Shown here: positions 53,303 through 63,079 of the stretch, in pieces | How positions within the stretch are numbered: position 1 is the first letter of the stretch | Layout of the letters: each line of letters opens with the position of its first letter | From: PLA3 sp964592235 | Lineage (GTDB): Bacteria > Planctomycetota > Phycisphaerae > UBA1845 > UTPLA1 | DNA: 64,000 bases | Reading direction: 5' to 3' | Assembly: GCA_964592235.1 (NCBI GenBank) | Contig: CAZQCF010000016.1 | Location: 1 to 64,000 of the forward strand | Translations under genes and position numbers: made by a program | Notes under the pieces: generated by a model | Told to the model about the DNA's origin: nothing | Seen by the model: only the letters and a program-made list of their open reading frames with translations | Databases searched by the model: none

Positions 53303-56300
53303 TTATGGCGCGAGGAACGCCGTGATGAACGGCCGGATGTCCAGACCGTTGCGAGCCATATCACCGTTGAGGTCCGACTTGCTCACGTCGCAGGTGTTGG
53401 TGTTCGTTCCGAGAAGCACGCCGACGAACGCGTCGATGTCGGCCTGGTTCTTCACGCCGTCGCCGTTGGTGTCGCCGGGGATGTTGCTGCATGCGGGCAC
53501 GACGGTATGGCCCAGCCACTGCTGACCCGGCGCGACGATGTTGTTGGACAAGTCGCCCGACCAGCGATCGCACGGCGGTTGCGTGCCGATGACGCCGAGG
53601 TTCCAGGCGTTGCCGCGATTCAGCGGGGGCAGGAGCTGGTTGGAGAAATAGCCCGAGCTGCCGGTCAGCACAGCCAGCACCTTGATCTGCGTGCCGAGCG
53701 ACGGCGGCGTCAGGCCGACGTCCGCCATCGGGATGTCAAACTCCATGCCCTTCTCGGCGAGCGTGGCGCCGGCGGCCGATCCGCCCTGGCTCAAGCACGT
53801 GCCCGAATTGAGTGACCCACCCGTGACACCGAGGATGTTCGTGTCATCAAAGGCGACTTGCAGGCAGTTGGCATTGCCGGGGTTCGGGGCTGCCGCATCG
53901 CCGAAGCCGGTGTGGTTATTCTGCGTCGCGACGGCCGTCCCCATGGCGCCGGGGATGTTCGATGGCGTGAACATCGCCGGGGAGCCGGGGTTCGAGCCGA
54001 GCGTGTAAGACAGGAATTGACTGCCCGGAGCCGTGGCGCCGTTCAGGTTGGCATTGTCGCCGAGGTTCGGCTGACAGCCGCCCAGCGGCGGGAGGGTCTG
54101 ATTGCTCCAGAAACCGCTGCCGCCGATGACGGCGGCGCAGACCTCGATCGCGCCGGCCGGGCTGCCGATGGAGGCGCGATCAATGGCGAACTGTACGCCG
54201 CGCGTCGCGGTCGCTGCGTTGATGGCCTGCTGCACGGCGTCGACGGCCGGACAGTTCGTGCTGTTGACGCCCGTCGAGTTGGAGTTCTCGCCGAAGAACG
54301 TGTTGGCGCCGACCGTCTGGTTGAACGTCAGCGCGGTGACGGTCAGCGGCGGCGTGATGTCCGTCAGGTCCACGAGTTGGGCGTTGTAGACGCCGCCCGG
54401 CCGCTGCATGACGATCGCGTAGTTCGGGTTGAACCCGGCTTCGAGCGTGTCGCCGCTCATATTGCGCAGCACCTGCGGGAAGCCGACGTAATTCGTATCG
54501 AGCACGTTGGACGGGCCGCCCGCGCCGGTCTTGAGGAAGATCACGAACGCGTTGACGTTCGGCCCGCCCTCGACGTTGCCGGTGAGACCGAGGTACAGGT
54601 TGCTCGCGTCATCCTGAATGAACAACTGGTTGATCTCGCTCCCGTTCGCGTTGGGGATCGGGTCGGCCAGGACGCCCGAGCCGCTGTTGCGCGTCAGGCG
54701 GCCGATCGAGCGCGTCGTGTTGGTGGCGAGATTCTTGAGGAACACGCTGTACTCGTTGGTGTTCGGCTCGTTGTTGCGCTGCACGACGCAGGCGTAATCC
54801 GGCGTGAACCCTGCATCGAGGATCACGTTGTTGAAACCGGCGATCGCGCCAGGCGGGGCGGTCTGACCGGTGATCGTGCCGGCGCCGCCCGCGAGCGTAT
54901 CAAGCAGAACGACGAAGGCGTTGCCGTTGCCTTCGAGGTTGCCGGTCAGTGCGACGCGGATGCGATCGGCCGTGTTGGACACGAAGATGCGATCCAGCTC
55001 CGAGCCGGGCAGGTTCTGCGGCGGCGCTTCAACGGCATCGCCAAAGCAGGTGTAGTTGTTCTGCAGCGCCACGGCCGGGACCAATGGCAGCGTGCCGCCG
55101 CCTTGTTGCGGCGTGGTGCCGTCGTAGACCTTGGGGATGTTCTGGCCGGTGAAGAGCGTGTTGGTCGGGGTGCTGGCCGGGATGCCCGTGGGGCTAAGGG
55201 TGATCGTCGCGAACTGGTTGTCGGGCGTGAGCGGGTTGGTACTCAAGTCGATGGGGTTCTCGATCGGGTCGTGGTTCCCGAGGCAGCCTACGTTTCCACC
55301 CTCGTATTCTTCAACGTGCAGCGACCATGACACCAGCGAGCCGATGTCTCCGGCTACGGAATCGACGACTTTGAGCGCCCACGCGCCGTTGGGATCGATG
55401 CCGTTCATCGTGAGCAGCGATTCGGCGGGCAGAACGGTGCCGCCGCCGCCTTCGCTGTCGAACGTGACGTTCAGATCGGCGCCCGCGCCGCTGGCGGGGT
55501 TCCACAGGACGACCGACCGACCACTGTCGACATGCGTCAATGTGACGGTGAGGTTGTTTACTTGCGGATGCGTGATGCTGACCGAAACGTTCAGATCGGT
55601 GACACGATTGATGCCCGCAAAGGTCGGCGTGCGCGTGTCGGTCGCGCCGGCCGGGTTGTTGTCCGGAATCGCCAGCGGAAGCGGCGCACTGGAAAAGGCC
55701 GCGCTGTCCGTTGCCGGCGGCGTTTGAGTTGGATTCAGCGGGGGCAGCCATTGATTGCTGATGAACCCGCCACCGCTGACGATTGCTGCGGCGATTTTGA
55801 TTTCATCGGTGGGCTGGATTCCCAGCGAGGCGAGGCGAATCGAGAACTGCATGCCGCTGATGGCTGTGGCCGCCTTGATTTCCTGGCGAATGGGATCGTC
55901 GCCGGAGATGTCGTTGACGCCGAGGATGTTGCTCAAGTCCGCGGAGAAGGCGTTGACGGCGAGATTGGTATGCCGCGCCGTGTCGACGGAAAACTCCAGC
56001 GGGATATCTGAATCGTAGCGTAGATCTTCAATAAAGGCGTTGTGCTGATTGCCGCCGCGCCAGTATTGAATGGCGTATTCGGGGGCAAAGCCGGCATCCA
56101 GCGTGACGCCGTCCATGCCCTGCAGCGCGCCCGAGCCGCCGAGCAGCGAGCTGGTGAAAAGAACTTGCGAGCCGGGGTCGCCATCGTCGGGCCGGTCGAT
56201 GAAGATGATCAGCGTGTTGTTGAAGTCTTCGAAGACCGGGATGTTTCCGGTGACGCCGATGTAGAGTTTGGAGAAATCGTTGCGCACAAAGAGCCGGTCC

Positions 56301-57343
56301 AGCTCGCTGCCCTGCGTCGGGAGCGGGCTGAAGGGCGCTGCATCGCCGAAGCAGGTGTAGTTGTTCTGCGTGGAGACCAGCGCGCCTGCGCCGTAGTCGC
56401 CCGGAATGTTCACGCCGTCGATCGCCGGCGGGGTCGAACCGACGCTTAACACGACCGTGGCGAACTGATTGCCGGTAAACGTCGCGAAGTCAATGATGCT
56501 CGGCGGATCGGCGAGGGGGTCATGCACGCCGACGCAGGCGACGCCGCCGCCGATCGAGCCTTGCGTCGGCCGCAACGGAGGCAGGCTTTGGTTGCTGATG
56601 AAGCCGCCGCCGTTGGCGAGCAGGGCCTGGATGCCGATCGTGCTCGTGCCGGTGAGGTTGAGCTGGACCAGCTCGATCTTGAACTCGAAGCCGAGCGTTG
56701 CAGTGCCGGCGTTCACCTGCTGCTGGAGCGGGTCGTTAGCCGGCTCACCGTTCACGCCGGAGAGGTTATTGTTGTCGACGGCGAAGTGCGTGCCGAGCGT
56801 CAGGGCGACGCCGGCATCGGTCGGATTGGTCAGGTCGTGCAGATACGCGGTCGGCGTGCTGCCGTTCATCCAGACGGCCAGGGCAAACTCCGGCGCGAAA
56901 TCGAGCGTGACGCCGCTTAAGTTCTTCAGTGCGTTCGAGCCGCCGGTGTAGCCGGTCGTGTTCAGGACGGCCGTTCCGCCGTTGGAACCGTTGTCGATAA
57001 AGACAAGGATGGTATTTTCCAGGACATCGAACCGCTCGGTGTTGCCGGTGATACCGAAGTAGAGGTGCGTGCTGTCGTTGCGGACGTACAGGCGGTCGAT
57101 CTCATTGCCTTCGGTCGGCTCCTGGGAGGGCGGCGTCGCATCGCCGAAGCCGGTCGGGTTGTCCTGCGTCGCGCTGGGGCTGCCCTGGTACTTCGTTGGC
57201 AGGTTGCGCCCGTCCACCGTGGGGACGCCGGCGCATGGATCGCCGGCGAGCAGTTTATTCGGCGCGGCCAGCATTGTGAGCACCATGCCGAGCGCAACAA
57301 ACCATCGAACCATCCCGGACGCTGAATACACATTACGAGTCAT
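53303..57343 (-). CDS. Multi-module exported protein with P-domain and dockerin-like tail
   Basis: A 1346-residue secreted protein. ATG 57343 has GGAG upstream; a signal peptide ends NKLLAG. It is built from about five related modules of 200-250 residues. Each starts with a TQNNYTCFGDA-type segment, continues GSELDRLFVRND, and four end with the signature GGGFISNQSLPPL (near residues 246, 524, 1078 and 1231). A proprotein-convertase P-domain lies at about 568-678 (LNVSVSITHPQVNNLTVTLT and GAWALKVVDSVAGD). The end is a dockerin-like pair (DTNGDGVKNQADIDAFV and DLNGDMARNGLDIRPFI). I know no function for the repeated module. It lies just upstream of the secreted amylase, which suggests glucan binding. 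Confidence 0.82.
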   Translation of the reverse strand: MTRNVYSASGMVRWFVALGMVLTMLAAPNKLLAGDPCAGVPTVDGRNLPTKYQGSPSATQDNPTGFGDATPPSQEPTEGNEIDRLYVRNDSTHLYFGITGNTERFDVLENTILVFIDNGSNGGTAVLNTTGYTGGSNALKNLSGVTLDFAPEFALAVWMNGSTPTAYLHDLTNPTDAGVALTLGTHFAVDNNNLSGVNGEPANDPLQQQVNAGTATLGFEFKIELVQLNLTGTSTIGIQALLANGGGFISNQSLPPLRPTQGSIGGGVACVGVHDPLADPPSIIDFATFTGNQFATVVLSVGSTPPAIDGVNIPGDYGAGALVSTQNNYTCFGDAAPFSPLPTQGSELDRLFVRNDFSKLYIGVTGNIPVFEDFNNTLIIFIDRPDDGDPGSQVLFTSSLLGGSGALQGMDGVTLDAGFAPEYAIQYWRGGNQHNAFIEDLRYDSDIPLEFSVDTARHTNLAVNAFSADLSNILGVNDISGDDPIRQEIKAATAISGMQFSIRLASLGIQPTDEIKIAAAIVSGGGFISNQWLPPLNPTQTPPATDSAAFSSAPLPLAIPDNNPAGATDTRTPTFAGINRVTDLNVSVSITHPQVNNLTVTLTHVDSGRSVVLWNPASGAGADLNVTFDSEGGGGTVLPAESLLTMNGIDPNGAWALKVVDSVAGDIGSLVSWSLHVEEYEGGNVGCLGNHDPIENPIDLSTNPLTPDNQFATITLSPTGIPASTPTNTLFTGQNIPKVYDGTTPQQGGGTLPLVPAVALQNNYTCFGDAVEAPPQNLPGSELDRIFVSNTADRIRVALTGNLEGNGNAFVVLLDTLAGGAGTITGQTAPPGAIAGFNNVILDAGFTPDYACVVQRNNEPNTNEYSVFLKNLATNTTRSIGRLTRNSGSGVLADPIPNANGSEINQLFIQDDASNLYLGLTGNVEGGPNVNAFVIFLKTGAGGPSNVLDTNYVGFPQVLRNMSGDTLEAGFNPNYAIVMQRPGGVYNAQLVDLTDITPPLTVTALTFNQTVGANTFFGENSNSTGVNSTNCPAVDAVQQAINAATATRGVQFAIDRASIGSPAGAIEVCAAVIGGSGFWSNQTLPPLGGCQPNLGDNANLNGATAPGSQFLSYTLGSNPGSPAMFTPSNIPGAMGTAVATQNNHTGFGDAAAPNPGNANCLQVAFDDTNILGVTGGSLNSGTCLSQGGSAAGATLAEKGMEFDIPMADVGLTPPSLGTQIKVLAVLTGSSGYFSNQLLPPLNRGNAWNLGVIGTQPPCDRWSGDLSNNIVAPGQQWLGHTVVPACSNIPGDTNGDGVKNQADIDAFVGVLLGTNTNTCDVSKSDLNGDMARNGLDIRPFITAFLAP

Positions 57344-57715
57344 GACTTGCTCCACGTTCCGCCTACCGGATAACTCCTGTCCACACACACTGATGTCCAC
57401 TTCCGTCGGCCGCGACATGCTCCACGAGCGCGTTCACGACGCTTCGTCGAGACAACCCCCGGACGGCCACGCTGCCCGGACGCTGCGGCAAACGATACGG
57501 TTCTAAATTGTCACCCCATGCGGGGCGGCGGGAGGGTCGTCAGCCGACAGAGGTCCACTCCACGTGGGCCGTGCGATGCGGTCGGCGGATCGTTTCGTGC
57601 GGTCGATCCGACTAGTCTAACACATCGCACCCGCCGGTACCGACTGCTTCCTTCCCCCCGGATTCCCTCAAATTCTGCAACGCTGTGCCGAAGCGGCGAC
57701 GTTCGCGCGCTGCGG
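57344..57715. other. Intergenic region, no gene seen
   Basis: This 372-base gap is upstream of the multi-module gene and downstream of the prepilin-like gene on the same strand. I see no RBS-linked ORF, strong promoter or T-tailed hairpin. It has no copy of the GTAAA palindrome. Confidence 0.4.
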
Positions 57716-58636
57716 TCACTCTATCGTCTGAATCTCGGACGCACGATTCGGCTCGGTCGAATAGCGAGGCTTCGAAGCGTTGAAAGGTCCGAATAGCTTG
57801 ATCGCCAGCGCCTGTGAATCGACGTTGGAACCGCTCTTGAGCTGGGCCCATTCCACGTGCGCATCGAGGTACAACACGTTGATTCCGCGCGTGCCGTGAT
57901 TGTCGTCCGGATTAAACTCGCGCAGAAAGGCCGTGCTGGTGTCGTTCAGATTCGTCTGATCGGTCATCAGAAAGTACTCGGGCTTGTCGTCGTTGCGAAG
58001 CAGCGAGATATAGGTATAGCTGACATACGTCTTGCCGGCGGATTGCTCCTGAATGATCGTTCGCGGCAGATCGCGGTAATGGCTGACCGGCAGAATCGGC
58101 CACTGGGGCGTGTCATTGAAGGGCCGGTTGTTGATGCGATCGCTGGGACAGACGAGCAGTTTGGGTTCCGGCAGGTACGTCGGCGTCGGGGCGAACCCAT
58201 CCGCTGCCGGATCGCGCGTCACCTTTCGTTCAACGATGTCGCGGATCATGCCGGAAAAGTTCGGACCCCAGTCGGCCGAGCCGGCGCGCTGGGCGTCGCG
58301 TCGCTCCTGGAGCGACGGGTTGTCATTGTTCGCGACGGGTTTGGCCGGGAACCAGCTGTCGTAGTCGCCGCTGTATTGCAGGAAAGCCTGCCCGAACTGT
58401 CGCAGGTTGGATCCGCAGACGGTCCGCCGACCGACCTCTCGCGCCCGACCCAGGGCCGGAACGAGGATCGAAATCAGCAGTGAGATAATCGCCATGACGA
58501 CCAGCAGCTCGATCAGGGTGAAGGCGGAGCGTGCGGCGGTGCGCAAAACTTCCCGGTGGTGAGCGGGATCGCGATGTAGACAGAGGGGGCGGGATGAGGC
58601 CGACAACGGGTCGAGTGGGCTTGCTCCCGATCGCAT
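57716..58636 (-). CDS. Prepilin-type (type II pseudopilin-like) exported protein
   Basis: A 306-residue protein with the class III signal AFTLIELLVVMAIISLLISI at about residues 43-62. Its +5 Glu is needed for prepilin peptidase and methylation; the -1 residue is Ala, not Gly. A 42-residue basic leader precedes it. The rest carries the planctomycete ending motif INVLYLDAHVEWAQL near the C-terminus. Such proteins resemble pseudopilins of type II secretion, but planctomycetes have many and their roles are unknown. ATG 58636 with GGTGAGA is used. A promoter and LacI-type operator lie directly upstream, so it probably belongs to the sugar-responsive locus. Confidence 0.87.
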   Translation of the reverse strand: MRSGASPLDPLSASSRPLCLHRDPAHHREVLRTAARSAFTLIELLVVMAIISLLISILVPALGRAREVGRRTVCGSNLRQFGQAFLQYSGDYDSWFPAKPVANNDNPSLQERRDAQRAGSADWGPNFSGMIRDIVERKVTRDPAADGFAPTPTYLPEPKLLVCPSDRINNRPFNDTPQWPILPVSHYRDLPRTIIQEQSAGKTYVSYTYISLLRNDDKPEYFLMTDQTNLNDTSTAFLREFNPDDNHGTRGINVLYLDAHVEWAQLKSGSNVDSQALAIKLFGPFNASKPRYSTEPNRASEIQTIE

Positions 58637-58672
58637 TTGATTCTCACCGCCGCATGAGTTAAGATTGTATCG

Positions 58673-58722
58673 GTAAAACCTTTTACTTAATGAAAGTATA
58701 ACGTGACGCCAGCGCGGTTCAA
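58673..58722 (-). promoter_or_regulatory. Promoter and LacI-type operator of the prepilin-like gene
   Basis: On the minus strand TTGAAC (58722-58717) and TATACT (58700-58695) are 16 bases apart. The palindrome GTAAAACCTTTTAC (58673-58686) lies eight bases downstream, over the expected start site. A repressor bound here would block transcription. It is 165 bases from the start of a divergent lacI-family gene. Confidence 0.65.
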
Positions 58723-58850
58723 GCAAATTCCGGGACGAGGGCCCTTTCGGCAACCGAGCGGCCGGTACGTGGTTGTCGGACCAATGGTTACAATCGGCCC
58801 GCCACGCTCGGAAATCGCGGTCGCCACGCATTGAAGCACGTACCCAACCC

Positions 58851-59879
58851 ATGGCAAAACGAAAATCGGTCAGCATCAAAGACGTCGCCCGCGAGAGCCA
58901 GGCCTCGCTGACAACCGTCTCACTCGTCCTCAACAAGCGCGACTGGCGGATCAGCCCGGCGACGCGCGAGCGCGTGCTGGAGGCTGTGCAGCGGCTGGGT
59001 TACCGCCCCAGCCGGATGGCGCAGGGCCTCCAGGCGCAGCGTTCGGGGTTTCTGGCAATTCTCGTGCCGCAGCTTCGCCACGCGTTCGCGGACGCGTACT
59101 TCGGGGAATTGATCAGCGCGATTCACGATCAGGCGCGTGAGGCAGGTTACAAGATCATCCTCGAAGTGGCAGACGAATCCTACCTTGCCGCGTCGCAACA
59201 CGTCGAGATCTTTGATCGGCACGTCATCGACGGCATGCTTTGCATGGGCGTGACGAATCGAGACGCGTATCTAAGAGACTTCGAAAAGGGCGATCGGCCC
59301 GTCCTGCTGGTGAACAACTACCTCCCCGGGCTGGCGCTCAACTCCGTGCGCTGCGATTACATCGAAGCCGGTCGGCTCGCCGGTCACTTCCTGCGCGAGA
59401 AGGGCCATCGGCACGTCGGGCTGATCCACGGCGCGCAGGAAGTTCAGACGACGCATGATTTGCGCCGGGGCTTCGAAGGCGCGATCGGGTTGAATGCTCC
59501 GCTTGCGGCCGATTTGCTTGAGGACGGCCTGTACACCGAAGAGGGCGGCGCCGAGGCGGCGATTCGCCTGGTGCGGCGTCATCCGAATCTGACGGCGCTC
59601 TTTGCCGGCAACGACAAGATGGCCATCGGCGCGATCGCCGGGCTGAAGAGCATCGGCCTGCGCGTGCCGGAGGATATCAGCGTGGTCGGTTGCGACGACA
59701 TGCACTCGGCGGCGTTTTGCGATCCGCCGCTGACGACGGTGCGCACACCAATCTACGAACTGGGCCGGCGGGCCTGTGAGCGGCTGCTCGACTTGGTGTT
59801 CAATCGCGCGGAATCGATACAGGAAATTCACCCGGTCTCGCTGACCGTTCGCAAGTCCGTCGCCGCGCCGCGCGCCTGA
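58851..59879 (+). CDS. LacI-family transcriptional regulator
   Basis: A 342-residue regulator. ATG 58851 begins MAKRKSVSIKDVARESQASL. The N-terminal helix-turn-helix and hinge are typical (TTVSLVLNKR, then RVLEAVQRLGYRPSRMAQGL). The sugar-binding core follows (FLAILVPQLRHAFADAYFGE, VDGML-like VIDGMLCMGV, ISVVGCDDMHSAAFCDPPLT). The family represses carbohydrate genes until a sugar or sugar phosphate binds. It faces the prepilin-like gene and precedes a neopullulanase-like gene. The GTAAAA-type palindromes here are plausible binding sites, and a maltodextrin-related effector is inferred. Confidence 0.93.
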   Translation: MAKRKSVSIKDVARESQASLTTVSLVLNKRDWRISPATRERVLEAVQRLGYRPSRMAQGLQAQRSGFLAILVPQLRHAFADAYFGELISAIHDQAREAGYKIILEVADESYLAASQHVEIFDRHVIDGMLCMGVTNRDAYLRDFEKGDRPVLLVNNYLPGLALNSVRCDYIEAGRLAGHFLREKGHRHVGLIHGAQEVQTTHDLRRGFEGAIGLNAPLAADLLEDGLYTEEGGAEAAIRLVRRHPNLTALFAGNDKMAIGAIAGLKSIGLRVPEDISVVGCDDMHSAAFCDPPLTTVRTPIYELGRRACERLLDLVFNRAESIQEIHPVSLTVRKSVAAPRA

Positions 59880-59928
59880 TCGCCCATCGCACGGCGATCC
59901 GGCAGCCCAACCATCGCTGGAGTGGAAC

Positions 59929-62900
59929 ATGAAGAGCATTCGCCGCGGGGTCGTCCTCGCGCCTTTCGTCGTACTGGCTCTGCTGCTGCCCGCGCGAGCC
60001 GAGCCGGCGGGCAAGCCGTCGAACGCCGAGCGCATCAACGTCGCAGGCACGTTCAACAACTGGACGACCGGTGATTCGGCGTTTCGGATGGCGCTCGCGG
60101 GCGGGCGATACGAACTGGTTCATTTTTTCCCCGCCGGTCGGCACGAATTCAAGTTTGTCTTCAACGGATCATGGGACCGCCATCTCGGAGACGGCGGCAA
60201 CGGCCGCGTCGAGCAGCCGGGCGGCAACATCGAATTGAATCTCCACGCGTCGGGCGCCTATCGCATCTGGCTGGAATTGCCGGCGAAGCGCTGGGGGCAC
60301 GAACGCGCCGAGCCGACGGCTTCGTTCGCCGTCATCCGCGTGATGCGCAGTGAGAAGCCGGGCGAGTTTATTCTTGACGGAAGCCTTAGCGGCTTTCCAC
60401 CCGATGCTAAGAAGTCTTTCGTCTGGAAGGTGGAGAAATCGGCCGGTGGCGAGTTGCCGGTGGCTGATGCGGATCAGATTTTTTCGCGCGTCACGGTTCC
60501 AACGCCCGGCGGGTATCGAATTCGCCTTGCCGTGGGCGGTGACGAGGCGGGTCCAGCCGCAACGACCGTGCGCACGTGGGAGGTTCGCCCGGAAGAACTG
60601 GATGCACGGTTGCCGGCGACGGAGTTTCGCTGGTCGCCGAGCGGATCGTGGGCTAGGAAATCGCTGCCGATCGAGCGGGTCGACGTCGTGGGCGATTTTA
60701 ACGGCTGGCGGCCGGGCGCGACGCCGATGTACGCGGCGTCGGCGGGGGGGCCGTACACAGCGCGGCTCGCGCTGGAAGACGGTCTGTATCAATACAAGTT
60801 TCTTGTTAACGGCGTGGATTTCGTCGAGGATCCGTCGGCCGACCCGCGCTATCGCGCGCCCGACCGCGCGGGCGGGTTCAACAGCGGCCTGCTCGTCGGG
60901 CCGGACGCGGCGCAGCTCGGCCCGGCCAAACCCGACGCCATCGCCGCCGCCGCCGTGCAGCACGACGCCCGCCGGGCGAAGTACTTCTCGCCGATCAGCG
61001 ACGACGTGATTCGCCTTGCCGTGCGCACGCTGGCGGACGACGTGCAGGCGATCGAAGTGCTCGCGCCGGCGGATTCGTCGGATGGCAACGCCGTCGGGAC
61101 GCTCGCAGCCGTTCCGATGCAACGCGGCGCGGGTCAGCACGGATTCGAGACGTGGAGCTGTCAATTGACCGCGCCGCGCGGCAGGCTTAAATACGCCTTC
61201 CGCCTGCGCGACGGCCGCGTGACGCGCACGCTGGATGCCACGGGAATCCACGAGTCGCCGACGGTGAAGCGCTATTTCGAGCCGGACCTTTCCATGAGTT
61301 TCAAAACGCCCGACTGGGCCAAGCGGGTCGTGTGGTATCAGATTTTTCCGGAGCGGTTTCGCAACGGCGACCCGTCGAACGATCCGCCGTCGAGCGTGCC
61401 GTGGAACCATGCGTGGTTCAAGCCGTACAAGCCGCGCGGCGGGAAGAGCTACACCGAGCACGGAACGCTGGAGGATTTCATTTACGACCGGCGCTACGGC
61501 GGGGACATGCAGGGCGTGCGAGAGAAACTGGGCTACCTCCGCTCGCTGGGCATCACAGCGATTTATTTCAACCCGGTGTTCCAGGCGGAGTCGCTGCACA
61601 AATACGACGCAAGTGATTTCCGGCACATCGACGATTTCTTCGGCGTGAAGGACAGTCTGAAGGACGTGCGCGGCGAGACGATCGACCCGGCGACGTGGCA
61701 ATGGTCTAAGACGGATTTAGTGTTTCTCGAATTCCTCGCCGAGGCGCACCGCATGGGCTTCAAGGTGATTCTCGACGGCGTGTTCAATCACGTCGGGCGG
61801 GAGTTTTGGGCGTTTCAGGACGTGCTGAAACACGGCAAGGATTCGCGCTACGCCGGCTGGTTCGACATCAAGAGCTTCAAGCCGTTTCACTACCAGGCGT
61901 GGGACGGCGACGACGGTTCGCTGCCGCGGTTGAAGCACGACGACGCGCTGGGCCTGGCGAAGGAAGTGCGCGAGCATCTGTTCGCGGTGACGCGGCGATG
62001 GATGGACCCCAACGGCGACGGCGATCCGTCCGACGGCATCGACGGCTGGCGGCTGGATGTGGCCAGCGACATCAACGTGAACTTCTGGAAGGACTGGCGC
62101 ACGCTGGTGAAGTCGATCAACCCCGATGCCTACATCGTGGCGGAGCTTTGGCAGGAGTCGCGCGAGTGGCTGGACGGGCGCAGCTTCGACGCGGTGATGA
62201 ATTATCCGTTCGCGCGGAGCTGCCAGCGGTTTTTCGTGAACAATGCGAAGCGGATTACCGCGACGGAGTTTGATCGCCAGCTTAAGGAGATGCAGGGCTG
62301 GTACGCGCCGCAGGTGAATTACGTATTGCAGAATTTGTTTGATAGCCACGACACGGACCGCGTCGCGTCGATGTTCATGAATCCTGATCTGGAATACGAC
62401 CAGGCGAATCGACTGCAGGACAACGGGCCGAACTACAACCCGGCCAAGCCGACGGCGGATTGCTACAAACGGCTGAAACTGCTCGTGACGTTTCAGATGA
62501 CGGCGCTGGGGGCGCCGATGGTGTATTACGGCGATGAGGTCGGCATGTACGGGGCGGACGACCCGAGCTGCCGCAAGCCGATGCTGTGGGACGACCTGCC
62601 GCCCAACGACGATCCGGAGGAACGGATTGAGGCGGACGTGCTGGATCACTACCGCTGGATGATCGCGATTCGGAACACGTGCCCCGCGCTGCACCTCGGC
62701 ACGATGGAGACGTTGCGGATTGACGATGAGAAAGGCTTGTATGCCTTCTCGCGCACCCTGGGAAGCGAGCGCGTCGTGGTCGTCCTCAACAACAGCGACC
62801 ATCGGCATCGGCTGGATATCGCCGTGCCCTGGGCCGACGGCACGCACGTAATTCGGCTGGATGATCGCAAGGCCTGCGAGCGGATCGAGCCCGGACCCGA

Positions 62901-63063
62901 GCAGCCCGCGGCGCGTCCGCGAATCGTGGAGCGAATGATCGAGGGTAAACCGGGCACGCATCATGCAGGGATGGCGCGCGTGGAGGGCGGCCATCTGCGC
63001 GGGCTCGTGCTGGAGCCGTTCACCGGCGCGGTGTTCACGGCGCGGACGGCAGCCGGCGAATGA
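59929..63063 (+). CDS. Exported neopullulanase/maltogenic amylase-like GH13 enzyme
   Basis: A 1044-residue GH13 enzyme starting at ATG 59929, 50 bases after the lacI-type gene; GGAGTGG precedes the start. A signal peptide (VVLAPFVVLALLLPARAE) indicates export. Two glycogen-binding-like E-set modules follow: INVAGTFNNWTTGD at about 27-110 and VDVVGDFNGWRPGATPM at about 245-320. The barrel begins VVWYQIFPERFRNGDPSND and has nucleophile Asp in GWRLDVASD (about 709), acid/base Glu in IVAELWQ (about 739) and Asp in DSHDTDR (about 807). It is expected to hydrolyse maltodextrins, pullulan or cyclodextrins. It is followed after 16 bases by the sugar-binding protein gene. Confidence 0.93.
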   Translation: MKSIRRGVVLAPFVVLALLLPARAEPAGKPSNAERINVAGTFNNWTTGDSAFRMALAGGRYELVHFFPAGRHEFKFVFNGSWDRHLGDGGNGRVEQPGGNIELNLHASGAYRIWLELPAKRWGHERAEPTASFAVIRVMRSEKPGEFILDGSLSGFPPDAKKSFVWKVEKSAGGELPVADADQIFSRVTVPTPGGYRIRLAVGGDEAGPAATTVRTWEVRPEELDARLPATEFRWSPSGSWARKSLPIERVDVVGDFNGWRPGATPMYAASAGGPYTARLALEDGLYQYKFLVNGVDFVEDPSADPRYRAPDRAGGFNSGLLVGPDAAQLGPAKPDAIAAAAVQHDARRAKYFSPISDDVIRLAVRTLADDVQAIEVLAPADSSDGNAVGTLAAVPMQRGAGQHGFETWSCQLTAPRGRLKYAFRLRDGRVTRTLDATGIHESPTVKRYFEPDLSMSFKTPDWAKRVVWYQIFPERFRNGDPSNDPPSSVPWNHAWFKPYKPRGGKSYTEHGTLEDFIYDRRYGGDMQGVREKLGYLRSLGITAIYFNPVFQAESLHKYDASDFRHIDDFFGVKDSLKDVRGETIDPATWQWSKTDLVFLEFLAEAHRMGFKVILDGVFNHVGREFWAFQDVLKHGKDSRYAGWFDIKSFKPFHYQAWDGDDGSLPRLKHDDALGLAKEVREHLFAVTRRWMDPNGDGDPSDGIDGWRLDVASDINVNFWKDWRTLVKSINPDAYIVAELWQESREWLDGRSFDAVMNYPFARSCQRFFVNNAKRITATEFDRQLKEMQGWYAPQVNYVLQNLFDSHDTDRVASMFMNPDLEYDQANRLQDNGPNYNPAKPTADCYKRLKLLVTFQMTALGAPMVYYGDEVGMYGADDPSCRKPMLWDDLPPNDDPEERIEADVLDHYRWMIAIRNTCPALHLGTMETLRIDDEKGLYAFSRTLGSERVVVVLNNSDHRHRLDIAVPWADGTHVIRLDDRKACERIEPGPEQPAARPRIVERMIEGKPGTHHAGMARVEGGHLRGLVLEPFTGAVFTARTAAGE

Positions 63064-63079
63064 GAAGCGTGGCGCGGTA

